From the NCBI RefSeq assembly GCF_958298935.1, contig NC_084921.1:40705001-40769000 (forward strand): a stretch of 64,000 nt of DNA, in the 5' to 3' direction. Source of the DNA: Phragmites australis (lineage: Eukaryota; Streptophyta; Magnoliopsida; Poales; Poaceae). The translations under genes were made by a program, and so were the position numbers. The notes under the pieces are model-generated. The model saw nothing but the letters and a program-made list of their open reading frames with translations, was not told the origin of the DNA and did no database searches. Below are positions 27,101 to 39,500 of this stretch, piece by piece (position 1 is the first letter of the stretch; every line of letters starts with the position of its first letter).

Positions 27101-30100
27101 CTTGCCCCCTATGTGATCAGGCTAGCGAAACCATCCAACACTTGCTGGTATCCTGTGTGTTTGCTCGGTAAGTCTGGTGTGATGTACTTCTTCAGGTTGG
27201 GTTGCATTCGATCTCACCACATCCTGGAACGACAACTTTCTCTAGCTGGTGGTGTCAGGCACTGAAGATGGTCAACAAGCAGCAAAGAAAGGGCCTTAAC
27301 ACGCTTATCATCCTTGTTGTTTGGGAGATTTGGAAGCATCGCAATGCTTGTGTTTTCAATGGAGAGGCGCCAAATCTGAGTGGATTGTTGAGGACGATAG
27401 CAGATGAAGGTGCGCTGTGGTGCGCGGCCAGAGCTAAAGGTCTCCGGAATCTGTTATTAGGGTAGCCTAGGGCCTCCTCCTTGTGGTCGTTTGGGTTGTT
27501 TTGTTTTTTTCTATGGCGTGTATGCTTTAATTCGCAATGGGTGGTCTAGTGTTGCATTTTGTTTCTCTTCTTCTTAAATGAAATGACACGCAGCTCTCCT
27601 GCGTGTTCGAGAAGAAAAAAATCTCACATGACCTTGCCCATCTACTCTCACGGTAACACGGTCGCACCCATCTCAGCTCAAGGTTTACTTGGCCTGTTAT
27701 AAAACCTGTTTACAATTACGTAAGCTGCACCCTCTCTCAATAAGGAATAACCTCCCTGTCATTATGGAATGTCATTTTTTAAAGTTGTGAAGAGGAGAGC
27801 ATAATCAATATATGACACATGCAAAGGAGGTCAGTCAGTAAAGTGTGTTTAACCTGATAACCCTGAAGTCCTATTTTGTCCAAAATCTTTTGACAGGCAA
27901 CTTTTTCATCATTGCTATCAAAGAAGAATGTGGTTAAGATGACAGGCCAGAAAAGAAAAAAATGTAGAAATAAAGAAGGCATTTCATTGTTGAACAATGA
28001 TACTTACTTTTCTTTCAGAATTTCAGGAGAAAGAATGCGAAAGCGATGAAGAAAATCATGAAATAGTTTCCTAGTGGGATATCCAGCGCAGCTGATTCTA
28101 ATGGCTTCAAGAACACCCTGTTAGATGGAAAACCATTATTGAAGAGCACCATGACATCGGATACCTAGAAACTTAAATAAATTGTAAGCAATATCTTCCT
28201 TACTGAACATCGAAGCTGCTGCAGAACGTTGGTGTTCTCAAAAATGGCAGGCTTAAGAACACTATTTGGTTTTATACATCTAATGTAATGTGGTTCCGTA
28301 GAGCTCAAAGTCTCCATGAGCTCATGAAGTTGCATCTGCAAATTGCATTCAATGATCAAATACACAATCATATTGGCATAGTACCAAAGCTTTCATAAGA
28401 ATACAGAAAAGTAAATGTCACCAGGTCCCAATTCTTTACTCGAAACTCTGAGTCTGTTATTCTAATTTTTTCAACTAGGCCACTAAACTTCTATTTTGGG
28501 TTCAATTAATTCTTCCGTGCGGTACTCAACTGAACTTTTGACTAATATGGTACCATGCTATTATGACGCTCAACATGTCACCAAAAGAGAAGGACCTTCA
28601 CTAATCTTATCCTCATGCCACACTGCTTGATTTGAAATGATATTGCAGGAAGGATACCTTTTCTCTTTAGAAAGTTTATGTTTTAACAGATCCCTTCCTT
28701 AAGTGTTTTACAGCATAGACCCTGCTCCTTCATTATCAAGTTCTCTCTCCCTCAATGGTCCCAACCCCCAACCCGTGTACTTGCAACCCAGTACGTGCAG
28801 CAGCATTGAGCGAGGAAGGTGCATACAGCAGCAATGGTCCCTAGAGATTGGGAGATACCAGTCAACAGACTAAAAGTATAGGGAAAAGGTGAGCATCCCA
28901 CTTTTCCACTTAGTAGAGAAGCGAACTAAATATGCAGGCTTACCATTTCAGAGAAGTTACCAACAAATATGAGCCTATGGTCCTCACATAAATCTTGTTA
29001 GTCAGTAGATAGTAATACAAAATGTCTGGTGTATTTTGATGAAAAATTCAATGGTGGAACTGGCTTTAAAATGACCAAGGGCCATGCTCAGAGGTCCCTT
29101 TTATACCATGTCAGCTGGTTTCATCTTTTGATAAAATGAAAGACAGGAGGAAAAAACTGTAAAAGGCAAAGACATCCAAAGTACAAACCACTATAAGGTT
29201 CCCTAAACAGATTTATTTTCTACAGTTAAAAGATATTAGAAAGATAACTGGAATATATAACACAAATTAACCATAGTAGAAATGTTACCTTAAAGCGAGT
29301 CGCAATTGAGGATTTTGATGATTTTGTGTTCTCTTCTGTCACTGGTGGAAATAACCCTGATACAAAAGAACACTTGGAAGCATAAAGTAATTCCTGATGC
29401 TCTGCTACCACATAGTCTTTGTTTTTGTCCAGGAATTGATCAGATTGATATATTACCTGGAGAAAAAGAATAAGAAAAAAGATATAGTCAGGCAAATACA
29501 TGAAAACCAAAAGGCGGAAAGAGTGTTATAGTTGAAAATACTTACATCTCCAGCATAATGTTGAATTGTAAATGCAGTACGAGAAAGCTTTGGTTTGGCA
29601 AATCTTTTGTGGCTCTTGAACTTTTCATACAGCTTCTGAGATAATGTCTCATGTGTCGACTTTGGGAACATGCTGATGAATATAGGACAACAGAAAAAAA
29701 TTGGGGGACTCTTGTTAGAAGCATGTATTAAAAAACTGGTGCAATAATGCTTATATACTTGATTAATACAAGAAAATATTACTGGGATGTGGACACTGGG
29801 TGCTCAATTCAGTGAAACATGGAAGATAGGATCTGGGATGCACCAAACATAAAACAGTCCTAATGGATCAAGTATCTAATTTTTTTTCAGTTCTCTCCAT
29901 CAGGCATGCATAAACACAACAATAACTTGATCAGAGGAAAATACTGCACATGCAAATTGTAGTGGACTGAAGCATGTGAACTCACCAGGCTTCATCAAGA
30001 AGTGCAATAATTCCACCTGGTTTCTGGGCACAGAAAAATGATAATTGAACATGAGAATATAGAAAGATAATCGGTGGCAATAGATAAGAATATACAACAA

Positions 30101-33100
30101 GAAGTCAAGAACAAAAGTGTGTGGATAATTGCCATAATGTATGTAGGACGTTGTAGCTAAATTATGCAATACAGCTAGGTTGGGATAGACTAATCTATTG
30201 CCCTGATCTTAGCTTGTTTTATGCACGCTTGTTTGATCAACTCAAGTGAAGCTAAGATTGGCATAACACATATGCAAAGATCATTAAAGGTTGAGCCAAG
30301 TTGATCCTAGAGTTTGCCCTGCCATCAGATTATTTCGAGATATATACCCTTGAGGAAAAAAAATTCAGTCCTGGTATAGCGTTCCTATTCAAGTTGAGCA
30401 TGGTCCACATCAAAGCCGACTCAAAGGTAATTCTGAGCTCAAAGTTTGACTTGAGATTGACTTTTTTTAAAAAAAATAGCTGAGTTTTAGCTGCAAAAAT
30501 TCAAGCCAATCCCAGGTAGATGGGCTTTAATCTTTTTCTCCAGCTCTAACTGCAGCAGCGCTTTACTCACAGCTGCGGGCCGCTCTTTTTTCTTATATAA
30601 GAACATCAGGGGATATGTCATAAATGACAGCAAGGTAACAGCAGATGAGTTTCCCGTATAAACCAATACCTTATCAACCACATGGCAATGCATCATATAT
30701 AGTAACCAACTCATACCTTCTCAATCAAGTCAAGTACATCTTGGTTGTCAACAAACTCTATGTAACTCCAATTAATCTGCTCCCTTGTGTACTCTTCCTG
30801 CTCCATTTTAAAGACATTCTGCCAAAAACAAGCACCAGATATTGATTGGCTCATGGAAGCAAGAACACAAAGTTATATTGAAAAGATGAGTTTCACATAT
30901 TACCTGGTTAAAATGTTGCTGGAGTTTTTCATTGGTAAAATTGATGCATAGTTGTTCAAAACTGTTCACAGCCCCATGAAAGGTCTTTCACAATTCACAT
31001 TATAAATTTGCTGTTCTTTCTGGAATTAATTACTTACCTGTTAGTTTTAAAACTTTCAAAGCCATATATATCAAGTACCCCAATCAGTTGGTTCGAGTCT
31101 GGGTCTTGTCCTATTGATGCATTTATTCTATTTACAAGCCTGCAATAATATAACTGTATGTACTTAGAAAAGCAAGTACGTAATTAAGTATGGAATAGAG
31201 GCCAAGTCTTATTACCAGTCAAATAATCGAGAGTATATCTGTTTTGCTAAACCATCCCGGCTAATAGTAGCAGAATGAGGACCAACTGTAGTGGTAATCA
31301 CTCCTTCTGGTGTATTTATTTCCCTATTTATCAAGGCATTCTCCAACTTCTCACAATCACACCTGTAATGAGTTAATGACCATTCCAGGTGCAACTTAGA
31401 TTATAAATATGTAAAACATAACAGTAAAGTTACGAAGAGAAGTGGAGAACTGAAAACATCAGGCATACATCAAGAGCTCTCCTGCTGTATTAAGATGGAA
31501 TCTAGATTTGTCATCCTTTATTATAGATGAATCTACCTCTCTCCCTTTCACAAAGTTAATGTTTCCAAGATGAAGCACAGCAGCAACAACCCGGAATATA
31601 GCTTCCTGAAAAACAGTTGTGCCAATTGGGAAAAAGGAATTACTTACTGTATAGCTTCTTATATCCAGATTGAACGAACAATTCCTTACTGAACTGAAAG
31701 AGGAGAAATTTGAAACCTGTTCTTGCTCAGTGATGCCAACAGTATCCATTGCATTTCTTGTTGCAAGATATTCTTCAGCATCATTAATCCCATCAACTTT
31801 GATGCATGTTGACTGATTGAGATAGTGAAACGAAGATGGGTCCCCCAGCTTATACTTCTTTAGATCCTGCAAGCACAAGTTTAGCACGAAAAATGGCACA
31901 TGTAACAGCTTGGATTGAAGATCTGAAGTAAAAAAATTACACCAAGAGTGGAAAAAGGTTACCTCTGATGGTGCTGCACACAAGAAGTAAAAGCAATGGT
32001 AGTTTCTCTCTGGGCTATTAATTTGGCAGACTCGAGATCTCTCAAGCAAGTAAGTTCTAATGGCAGCACCAGATATCTTTCCACTCTTGCCAAATTGGAT
32101 TTCAACAAATTTACCAAATCGACTTCACCATGTTGAGAAAAAGGTTAACAGATGTGTAAGTACCATAGTATGTGCAAGTACGAGAGGATCCTTCTTTGGA
32201 ACACTGAAAACAGAAGACATACGAATATTTTGACCTCCCACACAAAACCTGGAATGGTTGCATTTTTTTTTTTTTTTGTAAAAATTATTGCTATAACATT
32301 TGTCAGCAGGCCTGCTTGGCTAGTGATTGCAGTGACCAAAAAAAAGGTTTTTATATTCCACATAAATTCGAAGTAGTTTTGGATTTCACCAGAGCTGTAG
32401 TAAGATTTCCTAAGGTGCTACCAACAGGCTTTTTCTTATGTTTTATTTGCCAAAAGTGGAGTAATTCGATGCCATTCCTTTTTCTGTCACTTACCCTGGC
32501 TTGCTGCAACTGTTCTGTGTTAGACTTTACGTGGGTCACAAACCAACCAGTTGCTACAAAACTTCAAGCTTTCATATTAAGATCTAAAATTTAAAATATT
32601 GTTGGTGGGCAGTATACTTTAACACTCCCCCACGTGACTAGGCTCACAAGCCAGGCTGTCGACGACAACTCACAGGGAGGCTGCAATCTATTTTTCTTAA
32701 AATTGCACCAGCTAGGTCTCCAACCCAGACCTTTGGTTCTGATAACATCTTAAGTTTCATGCAGCAACCAACTCACCCAAAACATTAAGCTGTTGAGAAA
32801 GGTGCATGATATCCTTCATAAGATTCCAAAACAAATACTGCCATCACATCATACTTTCAGTTATGTAATACATTAGGTCATCAGGATTTTGTACTTTAAG
32901 TCTACCGACAAAACATTTTCAACAGCTTCTGAGTTCTATATTATGATATCCATAAATAAAATACCTTGAATTGTTGTTTCGAACAGTTTTTGCATTCCCA
33001 AAAGCTTCAAGGACTGGGTTAGACTGCATCCAAAACATAAGTAATGGAAACAATAATTACAACTGAACTTCATACTTTTAAGAGACTTTCATATCTTCTT

Positions 33101-36100
33101 GACAGATGGAGCACTGCTGTCATCAGCAAGAAATGTTAAAACTTAAAAGTTTCCAACTTACTTCTAAAACTTGCTGTTCAACTGTCCTCGCTCCTGTTAC
33201 AGATCGCCCACCCAGAAATGCAAGATATCTCATCAATAACTTTGTAGTTTCAGTCTTACCAGCACCACTTTCACCACTGACCAAAATGGAGTTACTCTTT
33301 CCTTCATTTATCATTTGCCTGTTTCCTTATTCAAATGAACGCAAAATGGTTCCATCAATATAGGGGCATCTCCACTTGGCAATTCATGAACGACAACAAA
33401 TGGTAGTAGTGCAAACATTCACCTATAAGAGACGTCGGCTATTGCAAATACATGAGGTTCTAGGTCACCAAGATTTGCACCTTTGTATTTTTCCATAGTA
33501 CGGACATCAACCAGATTAGGCAGTCTTTGGAATGGATTTATTGCAATCAAAATATTGCCAGTGTAGGTCTGGAACTCAAGAGAACAGCATTAGAGGAGAT
33601 TAATTCACTTAATAATTGTGCTTTCCACAATATAATAGAACAATCACTCACATAAATTATATTTTTGGCATATCTGACAGCCAGGTTATCTAGAACACCA
33701 GGCTCATGCAAGTATGATAACCTTGTCATGTCATCAACTCCATCCGGAGATGCTTCTGTATCTTTAGGGTGTATATCCGATGTATTTGCAATGACCTGCT
33801 TACATAAGCACATAATTATGGGGTTTCATGACACAAAATAAAACTTCAAGCTAGACATCTGAGTACAGTAGTTAATGATATAAGGTGAATCTGGCACATT
33901 ATTTTGAGGCTGCACAGTAGGGGAATCCCCTACTGTGTTAATATATTATTAGATAAAATAAAAAACAAAAACAAACAAAACCAAATGCTAAGGGAAAGTT
34001 CTGTACAGAGAGGAGTGGACAGCAAGAACTAGGAGAAAGAGGGAATTAGGGGAGGGAATCAATCCAGGAAGAGACTGCAAGTCTCATTACATTGTTCATT
34101 CTATACAAGTGTAAAAGGACAGTACTCTTAAAACAAGTCTTCCAGGATTGAAAGGACGGCACAGCTCGTTGAAAGCTTTCCCCATTTCTTTGCTTCCAGA
34201 TTTCCCATGTTGCCATCATGAAAATATAAATTATTGGCATCAACGTAGTATTAAAATATAATTTGACATTGGCACCATTACGTTCCTCAGCGTACTCATG
34301 ACAGTATTCTCAATCACTTGTGTGCTTTTTCCTAGTGCTAAACTGAAGTTACTAGATTTTTGCATATGTTGCCCAGCTAAAGGCGATCTATACTAGTTAA
34401 TGTTTCACTCCTCTGGAAGAGGGTCTAAGGTATGTTAGTGAGTGTATATCCAATAAAAAGAACACCGGCCATAGGGATGTCCCTATGTACAGTATCCACA
34501 GAATGGCTTAAGCATGAGTCTCTTCCCCCCCCCCCCCCCCCTTCAAGATTTAGGGCGCATTATTCAGAATATTTTCTATATTTTAGAGTTTTTAAAAACA
34601 TAGTATCATCCGTATAATCTAGAAAAGAACTGGTTATGCTAATGCTGTATGAATAGCATTTCAATGTTTTCACTATATAGGTAGTGCAGTTCTTCAGTGG
34701 AACCCCCCCCCCCCCCAATCATCTTCTCGAACATCAGACATCCAAGTTGCTTGCATAATCGAATGTTCATCTCGTTTCCAGTGTTTCTAGAGGTAACTTT
34801 CAAAGTGCATGAAGAGTTGAAGGCCCCCTCCCCCTCCCTCCTCCTAAAAACGTACATGAAAGTCATGCAATCTGAGCTGCTATGGTACACTCAATACTGT
34901 TGTGAATTTTATCCATCTGCAAGCAAGCAGGAACCACTAGCTACGGTTGCAAATGAAACAGAAGCATTAGTGATGACAGAGGATTGTGTCAATAAAGAAA
35001 AGGAACATTTCTGCCATATCCCTCACGGATGGTAGTAAAAATACAAGTGAGGTTATTCATCTTTCTTTTAAAAGTTTATATGACAGTGCGTAGGGCACTA
35101 CTGTATGTATAAGAATAGCTTAACACTTGACTCTTTTCCGTCATAAGGCAGCATCAGTCTATACTTGCTTAGCTGAATACTAGAAGAGTGACAGGTGATG
35201 GTACACACAGCAAAGTAAAGTTGCAATGTACTCTGAACCAGAAGTTGAACTCAGAAGTTTATAAGAGTGCAAAAGCAAAAGAAAAAGGGATGTAACAGAT
35301 TTTATCAACATGGTAACGCATACCGTCTTTCCCTTGGTTGTGCGAACATGGGCATTTTGACCATCAATTCGGAAGACCTCACCATCAACCCAGGCAAAAT
35401 CTTTATCTTCCACCCATACATGAGAGCCTATAACAATGTTTGACATCGAAGCCTGCACATGTGGCAAGTGACGAATTCAATGTGTTAAACTTTGCATTGC
35501 AAGGTGGACCAACAGAGTAGCATACATCTATATCCAAACTTTGCATTGCAATCAATTGCAAAAGGTCGGTTTCACAGAGCATAACACGAATTTCAATTAC
35601 ACTTGAGCTACGTCTTAAGTACGATAAACTCAAATCCGTCAAGGTCTGTGCACGTGCAATGAGTGGCACAAAGCAAACTGAACTCTACTTCATTCAACTC
35701 CTACACGGCTATAACAAGTAAATTCAGCTGAGTTCTGATACAAGTGAAATGCACTGAATTGTTAAGCCAGGGCGTATCGTAGCATACTGCGTCCACAAAT
35801 GCGCTACTTGTCGCTACAATTTGCCACTGCACGAGAAACTTCGAATTCAGTTCATCCAACATGTGTTCTCGAAAATTCCAACAAATTAATCGCTTCAATA
35901 AATGGAACCTTCCAAAATTTCGCAAAAGGCCAACTCCAATCTCACTTCACTTTCCCCCAAACACGAGTTCCAAAACCACACAAATTGTCCCCCAAACCCA
36001 GCCAAAAGCAGATGCCCTCCGCACAAACAGACAAAACCGCACTCCGACACATCACCATCGCACCAAAAACAAACAGAAACGCAAGCGTCGACGAGTCAGG

Positions 36101-36116
36101 GCCAGCCACGCACCAT
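12033..36116 (-). CDS. Class XI myosin heavy chain with a hugely expanded coiled-coil exon array
   Basis: Plant myosin XI: actin-based motor for organelle transport and cytoplasmic streaming. I resolve 53 coding exons totalling 7155 nt and 2384 residues, with frame preserved at every junction. Order: N-terminal SH3-like domain (about 8-60); motor domain to about 735 with P-loop GESGAGKT (156-163), switch I NNNSSRFG (209-216) and switch II DIYGFE (434-439); six IQ motifs (about 737-878); coiled coil (879-1914); linker; globular dilute-type tail (about 1975-2384). Family members are normally about 1500-1530 residues. Exons 26-40 add 854 residues; the remaining 1530 match the normal length. Translation starts with a one-codon exon: ATG at 36114-36116 directly before a GT donor, joined to 35452. 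Intron 19 (24296-27853) holds retrotransposons. Active-site motifs look intact, so the motor is probably functional; expression is unproven. Close subfamily assignment was not attempted. Confidence 0.95.
19479..19646 (-). pseudogene. Decayed copy of the myosin coiled-coil exon (dead exon A)
   Basis: Between exons 29 and 30. Reading left from 19646, an ATAG acceptor-like site precedes RLDE, and [12 protein letters not shown] follows, aligning with [17 protein letters not shown] positions of the living exons. Stops and frameshifts follow (TGA TAA near the end). It is about 168 bp long, the repeat size. Confidence 0.75.
19790..19935 (-). pseudogene. Decayed copy of the myosin coiled-coil exon (dead exon B)
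   Basis: Reading left from 19935, a CAAG acceptor-like site precedes RFEAIA. RNKNEE appears in one frame and [22 protein letters not shown] in another, matching the [22 protein letters not shown] pattern of the living exons. An indel separates the frames and the 3' end is shortened. Confidence 0.72.
20170..20330 (-). pseudogene. Possible third decayed myosin exon
   Basis: Scattered coiled-coil-like scraps (MMQERE, TNEE) with several stops, in the right spacing relative to dead exons A and B in the same 1.1-kb intron. Much weaker than the other two. Confidence 0.35.
22607..24008 (-). other. Myosin XI exons 21-25: IQ neck and canonical coiled-coil start
   Basis: Exons: 21, 23803-24008; 22, 23537-23656; 23, 23356-23454; 24, 22980-23168; 25, 22607-22746. 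Exons 20-22 carry six IQ-type calmodulin/light-chain sites (for example [17 protein letters not shown] and [17 protein letters not shown]). Exon 23 starts the conserved [20 protein letters not shown] coiled coil. Exon 25 (140 bp, [10 protein letters not shown] to SDIVQR) resembles the main part of each downstream 168-bp repeat exon and is the likely ancestor. Exon 23 uses a weak donor, GTCAAT. Confidence 0.92.
24814..25780 (+). mobile_element. Gypsy-type LTR, primer-binding site and start of gag, in myosin intron 19
   Basis: A 737-bp LTR-like block spans about 24814-25550: a TATA box (TACTATATAAATACAG, about 25333) and an end in CTCTCGACA. It is followed by TTGGCGCGCCAAGTAGAG, a primer-binding-site-like stretch typical of some grass gypsy elements. 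A gag-like ORF starts at ATG 25620. Repeated GCGACCAG motifs and a CCCATAGCATTAAATGCT segment are shared with the oppositely oriented LTR at 46704-47553. No second LTR is present here. Confidence 0.65.
25780..27620 (+). mobile_element. 5'-truncated LINE (non-LTR retrotransposon), inactive
   Basis: Plus-strand reverse transcriptase motifs in order: [17 protein letters not shown] (25840), the catalytic [10 protein letters not shown] (25975), [11 protein letters not shown], then FWSNRWLHG and the zf-RVT region ([18 protein letters not shown], about 27070-27125), ending with [15 protein letters not shown] (27320). A tail with GACACGCAGCTCTCCTGCGT and a short A-run closes the copy at about 27617. 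Stops at 25950, 26229 and 26287 and several frame changes make it dead. It inserted beside the gag fragment, in the opposite orientation to the myosin gene. Confidence 0.85.
33900..34260 (-). mobile_element. LINE 3' end fragment in myosin intron 2
   Basis: Minus-strand translation at 34046-34243 gives [15 protein letters not shown] and [14 protein letters not shown], the C-terminal pattern of plant LINE ORF2. A GGGGATTCCCCTACTGTG-like tail lies at about 33915-33940, usual at LINE 3' ends. Confidence 0.65.
34525..34716. repeat. Two long C homopolymers in myosin intron 2
   Basis: C17 at 34525-34541 and C14 at 34703-34716, which are G-runs in the myosin transcript. Confidence 0.9.
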
Positions 36117-36500
36117 GTTTCATCTGCGGCGATCGAGCCGCCCTGCCCTGTCTCGAGGGTCGGGCCCCGGAAGCACTGCGATCGGACGGGAGGAGACGCG
36201 GCTCGGTCGGCGGCCAACGGCGGCGCCGACGGGCGATCTCCTCCCCTTAGCCGCTGGCCGATCGCCGATCGCCTCGAGAAGGCGCGATCCGCCTCGGGGG
36301 TACGTGCGGCGCACGGCGGTGGCGGCGGCGATGCGCAAAGGCGGTGAGCTGGTGGTGGAGGGCGACGCGACCGCGGCACGACGAGGGAGGGGAGCACAGG
36401 CGCAGCGCGACAGGACAGGAGAGAGAGGACGGGGTGGGGCGCCAGCCAGGCCAACCGGGCGCGGCTCATGTAACGCGATTATAAAAATGGCGAATAATCT
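36117..36500 (-). promoter_or_regulatory. Myosin 5' leader and proximal promoter (GC-rich)
   Basis: GC-rich block immediately upstream of the start codon on the minus strand. It includes a CT-rich tract at about 36380-36430 and TTTTTATAATCG (complement of 36477-36488), a possible TATA box. The large ORFs read here on both strands are by-products of GC content. Confidence 0.4.
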
Positions 36501-39500
36501 CGGTGCCGTGCACGAGGTGGAACTGTGCGGTGCTGCGCCCGCCCGCCCGCTCGCGCCAACGAGCGATCGGGTCGTGCCGTCACCACCAGCGCACCACCGC
36601 GCGCGACATTTCCAAAGCCGGAGGCCGTGCGCACAGAGAAAGTTTGGGTTGGGGAAGGTGGCGGGGCGCGGTAGGAATTAGGGAGAGGGTGATTGGGTTA
36701 AAAGGCGAGCGCGACGGCGACGGGGCGGCGCGGAGGAGGAAAAGGTGTTGGAATTGGATGTGGGTGATTCGCGATTCCGGTGGAGGCGCTGCGGGGAAAG
36801 TGCTCCTCTGACGGGGCGGGGCGGCAGGTATTTAGGGTGCTGACATGTGCGCGGGGGAAGGCCAGCTGGGCAGCGGTGGGGTGGGGTGGAATGGTGGATG
36901 GACTGGCGGGGCCACCTGGCCGACAGTTAGGCAGCGCCTCCTCAATGGCTGGATCGATGATACAAAGAAAAAAGCGATGCTATATAACATATGATTTTTT
37001 TCTTCGTCCAACCAATATTAGCTATCCGATAAAGATCCAATGGCTATATTTTTTCTTCCACCTTCAAACGACTTTATCTCCTCTCTCTCTCTCTATCCAT
37101 AGTACTCTCCCGCCTCGCCAAATTCTAGCTATCTCTAACAACTCTCATTGTCGGATCTATTGTCATTGTTCCTTTCTCACTAACTAATCTATTTTCAAGC
37201 TCTTCCGTCTATTACTCATAGCTCTAGCGGCACCATCACTACTCGTCACATTATAGACTATCATCAATCCAACTGTCACTCTATTTTTACTCTAACCCCT
37301 AGAGTCACCGATCAGTCCTGAACCCTAGCCCTTCTAAACTCGTCGGAGTTTCACACATTCACCTGAAATCGAGGGCGTGAGATTTCATGCGCACGAAGCG
37401 ATGGCATACGGCGAGGACGTGCAGGGGAAACTGCAAAGCGGAAGCTAAGCCAACTGAGACTGTTACGGCTACGTACATCTAGAGCAGTACACGGGTACAT
37501 GCCGTCGTAGAGTCACCTGGCAAAGAGATGTGGAAGTAGCTAGTTAGCTGCCAGACTAACGCTTCGTGTAAATGATCATTTCCCAGTAACTACTAGTACC
37601 AGGTACCAACTCTCATCAGTATTAGCTATGCAAAGAAACCAATGGCCGATAGCACAACTGTCTAATCATAAAATCCCGCGACAGCAGCAGCGCTCATTCT
37701 TCATGTGCGAAGATTGCAGGACGCAAGTATGATCAGATGGGGCGCAACGGATTCGGCCGTTATTCTTTAGGACTACACGCGCGTGCACCTCATTTGGATC
37801 ATGCATATATAAGATATACATTTGGCAGCTTAATCCGTTCTGTATCCTGAAATGAACAGATATAAATAAGCAGAAGCGGAATCAATTTATTCAACGGAAA
37901 AAAGTTGAGCTAGCTTGCTCAGAAGTCGTAAGCAAATCGTCCTGATCCGTTCAACATCGCAGCACATTCGGATGGGAGCGCGCATGACAGATATTGGTTG
38001 TTTGAAACAAATGGAAGAGCTAGCTAAGCTAGCACGCGAAAGGTACGTTTTATTTTTCATCCGTTCGTGGCCAAGGTCGTGCAGGTACGTTTCTCCACCA
38101 GCTAGGAAGATGCGAAGAGCCCGAAACGGCACCAAGATCACCGCATTTCTTTTGGGGTCCAAGACGATCCCGGGTTTTTAACAGCTGCAGGACGCGTCGT
38201 CGCCACAACGTGCGAACGCGAACGAACGCACGATCCATACGATCGAGTTGGTTTGGAGTATGAAACGGTGCGTACAGGTCTGATGACGCGGCGACGGGCA
38301 CAGCAAAGTTTGAAACAGCTAGGGACACAGGGAGGTTGGGTGTTGGCGTCCGTTCAGGCCTGACCACTCATGGGTTCGTACTGGTTTCAGTGTACGTTTC
38401 ACTCTTTTACAAGTGCAGTAGGGGAAAAGTGGCTGGAGAAGGTAAGAGATCAACCACCACCGGCAATGATGGAGACGATGTGCAACCACCGACTCATTGT
38501 GGCGTGCTGTCCATTTCAGCCCACATTAATTTAATTTTGGAAAATGGAGTCTGAAACTGTAAGTACAGAAGACAGACTGGAATTCTCCAGGAACTGTTTT
38601 TCAGAAGGGTTCTTTTATCTTGATATTTTCAGGATCCAGAAATAGTCGAGGCTCTGATCATCTCATCTTTTGAAAGAAATACTGCATTTCATGGCTACCT
38701 TGCTTACAACTCTGTAGCCTGAAACTGTCATCTTCCTTTCAGATGCGGCAATTAAGCTCGCGGGCAAGCGAAATGCCCATGGGTATCGGTCAGTAAACAT
38801 GTAAGCCTCACAATGATCACAAATGAGACCACGGATAGGAAGACGTCCCAGGTGCTTCATTAAGATAGATGTGATCTTCCAACCTGGGTTTCGTAAAGGG
38901 AAGAACTGGCCCTGTTAGCAATGCATCATCACACGTGCGGGCGCGTTGGATCGGCCCCTGCGACCCGCGGCGTCACTCTCGCGCGGAACAGGCTTCTACG
39001 TTGCTAAGCAGGGCGAACAGCCTGTGGATAATTCATGAGAGCGTGAACAGTAATTCCCAGCGAAATACTGTGCCGCTCGTGCTGCTCACAAGACTACTAT
39101 GCAAATTTTTATTGTATATGAGCATTGTAGCACCAAATCTGGACGGTCTACTTTCAATCCAACATATCACGGTAGGGACAAAGTTATGGTACTGTTCACC
39201 TTAATTCAATATTTTTTTCTATATTTTATAATGTATTTTCTGTATTTCATTTAATTTTTAATATTTTATTGATTCGATCCCTCTCCTATAGTCTAGTTGG
39301 AGTCTATTTAGTTTTATCGGCTCCCTCTGAATTTCGCTTTAAACTCCGCCACTGCACGCACATCTTCATTGGGTTTTAGAGAGAGAAATTATCCATGCGA
39401 AGCACCTTACGCAACTAACTAGCATCGGTTCCTAATTTTATGTTCAGATTAAGGAACCTTCACCGTTCATTTTATCAGAATTAATGAACAATGTAATACT

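Larger units (their letters stand above)
24118..36116 (-). other. Myosin XI exons 1-20: start, motor domain and first IQ motifs
   Basis: Exons in transcript order: 1, 36114-36116; 2, 35324-35452; 3, 33652-33795; 4, 33423-33568; 5, 33162-33318 (P-loop); 6, 32965-33023; 7, 31963-32122 (switch I completed at its start); 8, 31717-31866; 9, 31469-31605; 10, 31216-31362; 11, 31038-31139 (switch II); 12, 30904-30961; 13, 30717-30818; 14, 29986-30023; 15, 29546-29672; 16, 29289-29456; 17, 28204-28335 (actin-binding [11 protein letters not shown]); 18, 28008-28117; 19, 27854-27914; 20, 24118-24295 (converter end and first IQ motifs). Each boundary has AG before and GT after, and codon phases match across all joins. 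Confidence 0.93.

Noticed and set aside
35799..36811. Large overlapping ORFs on both strands upstream of the myosin
   Set aside because: GC-rich leader and promoter DNA; frames have no family similarity and conflict with the myosin start exon.
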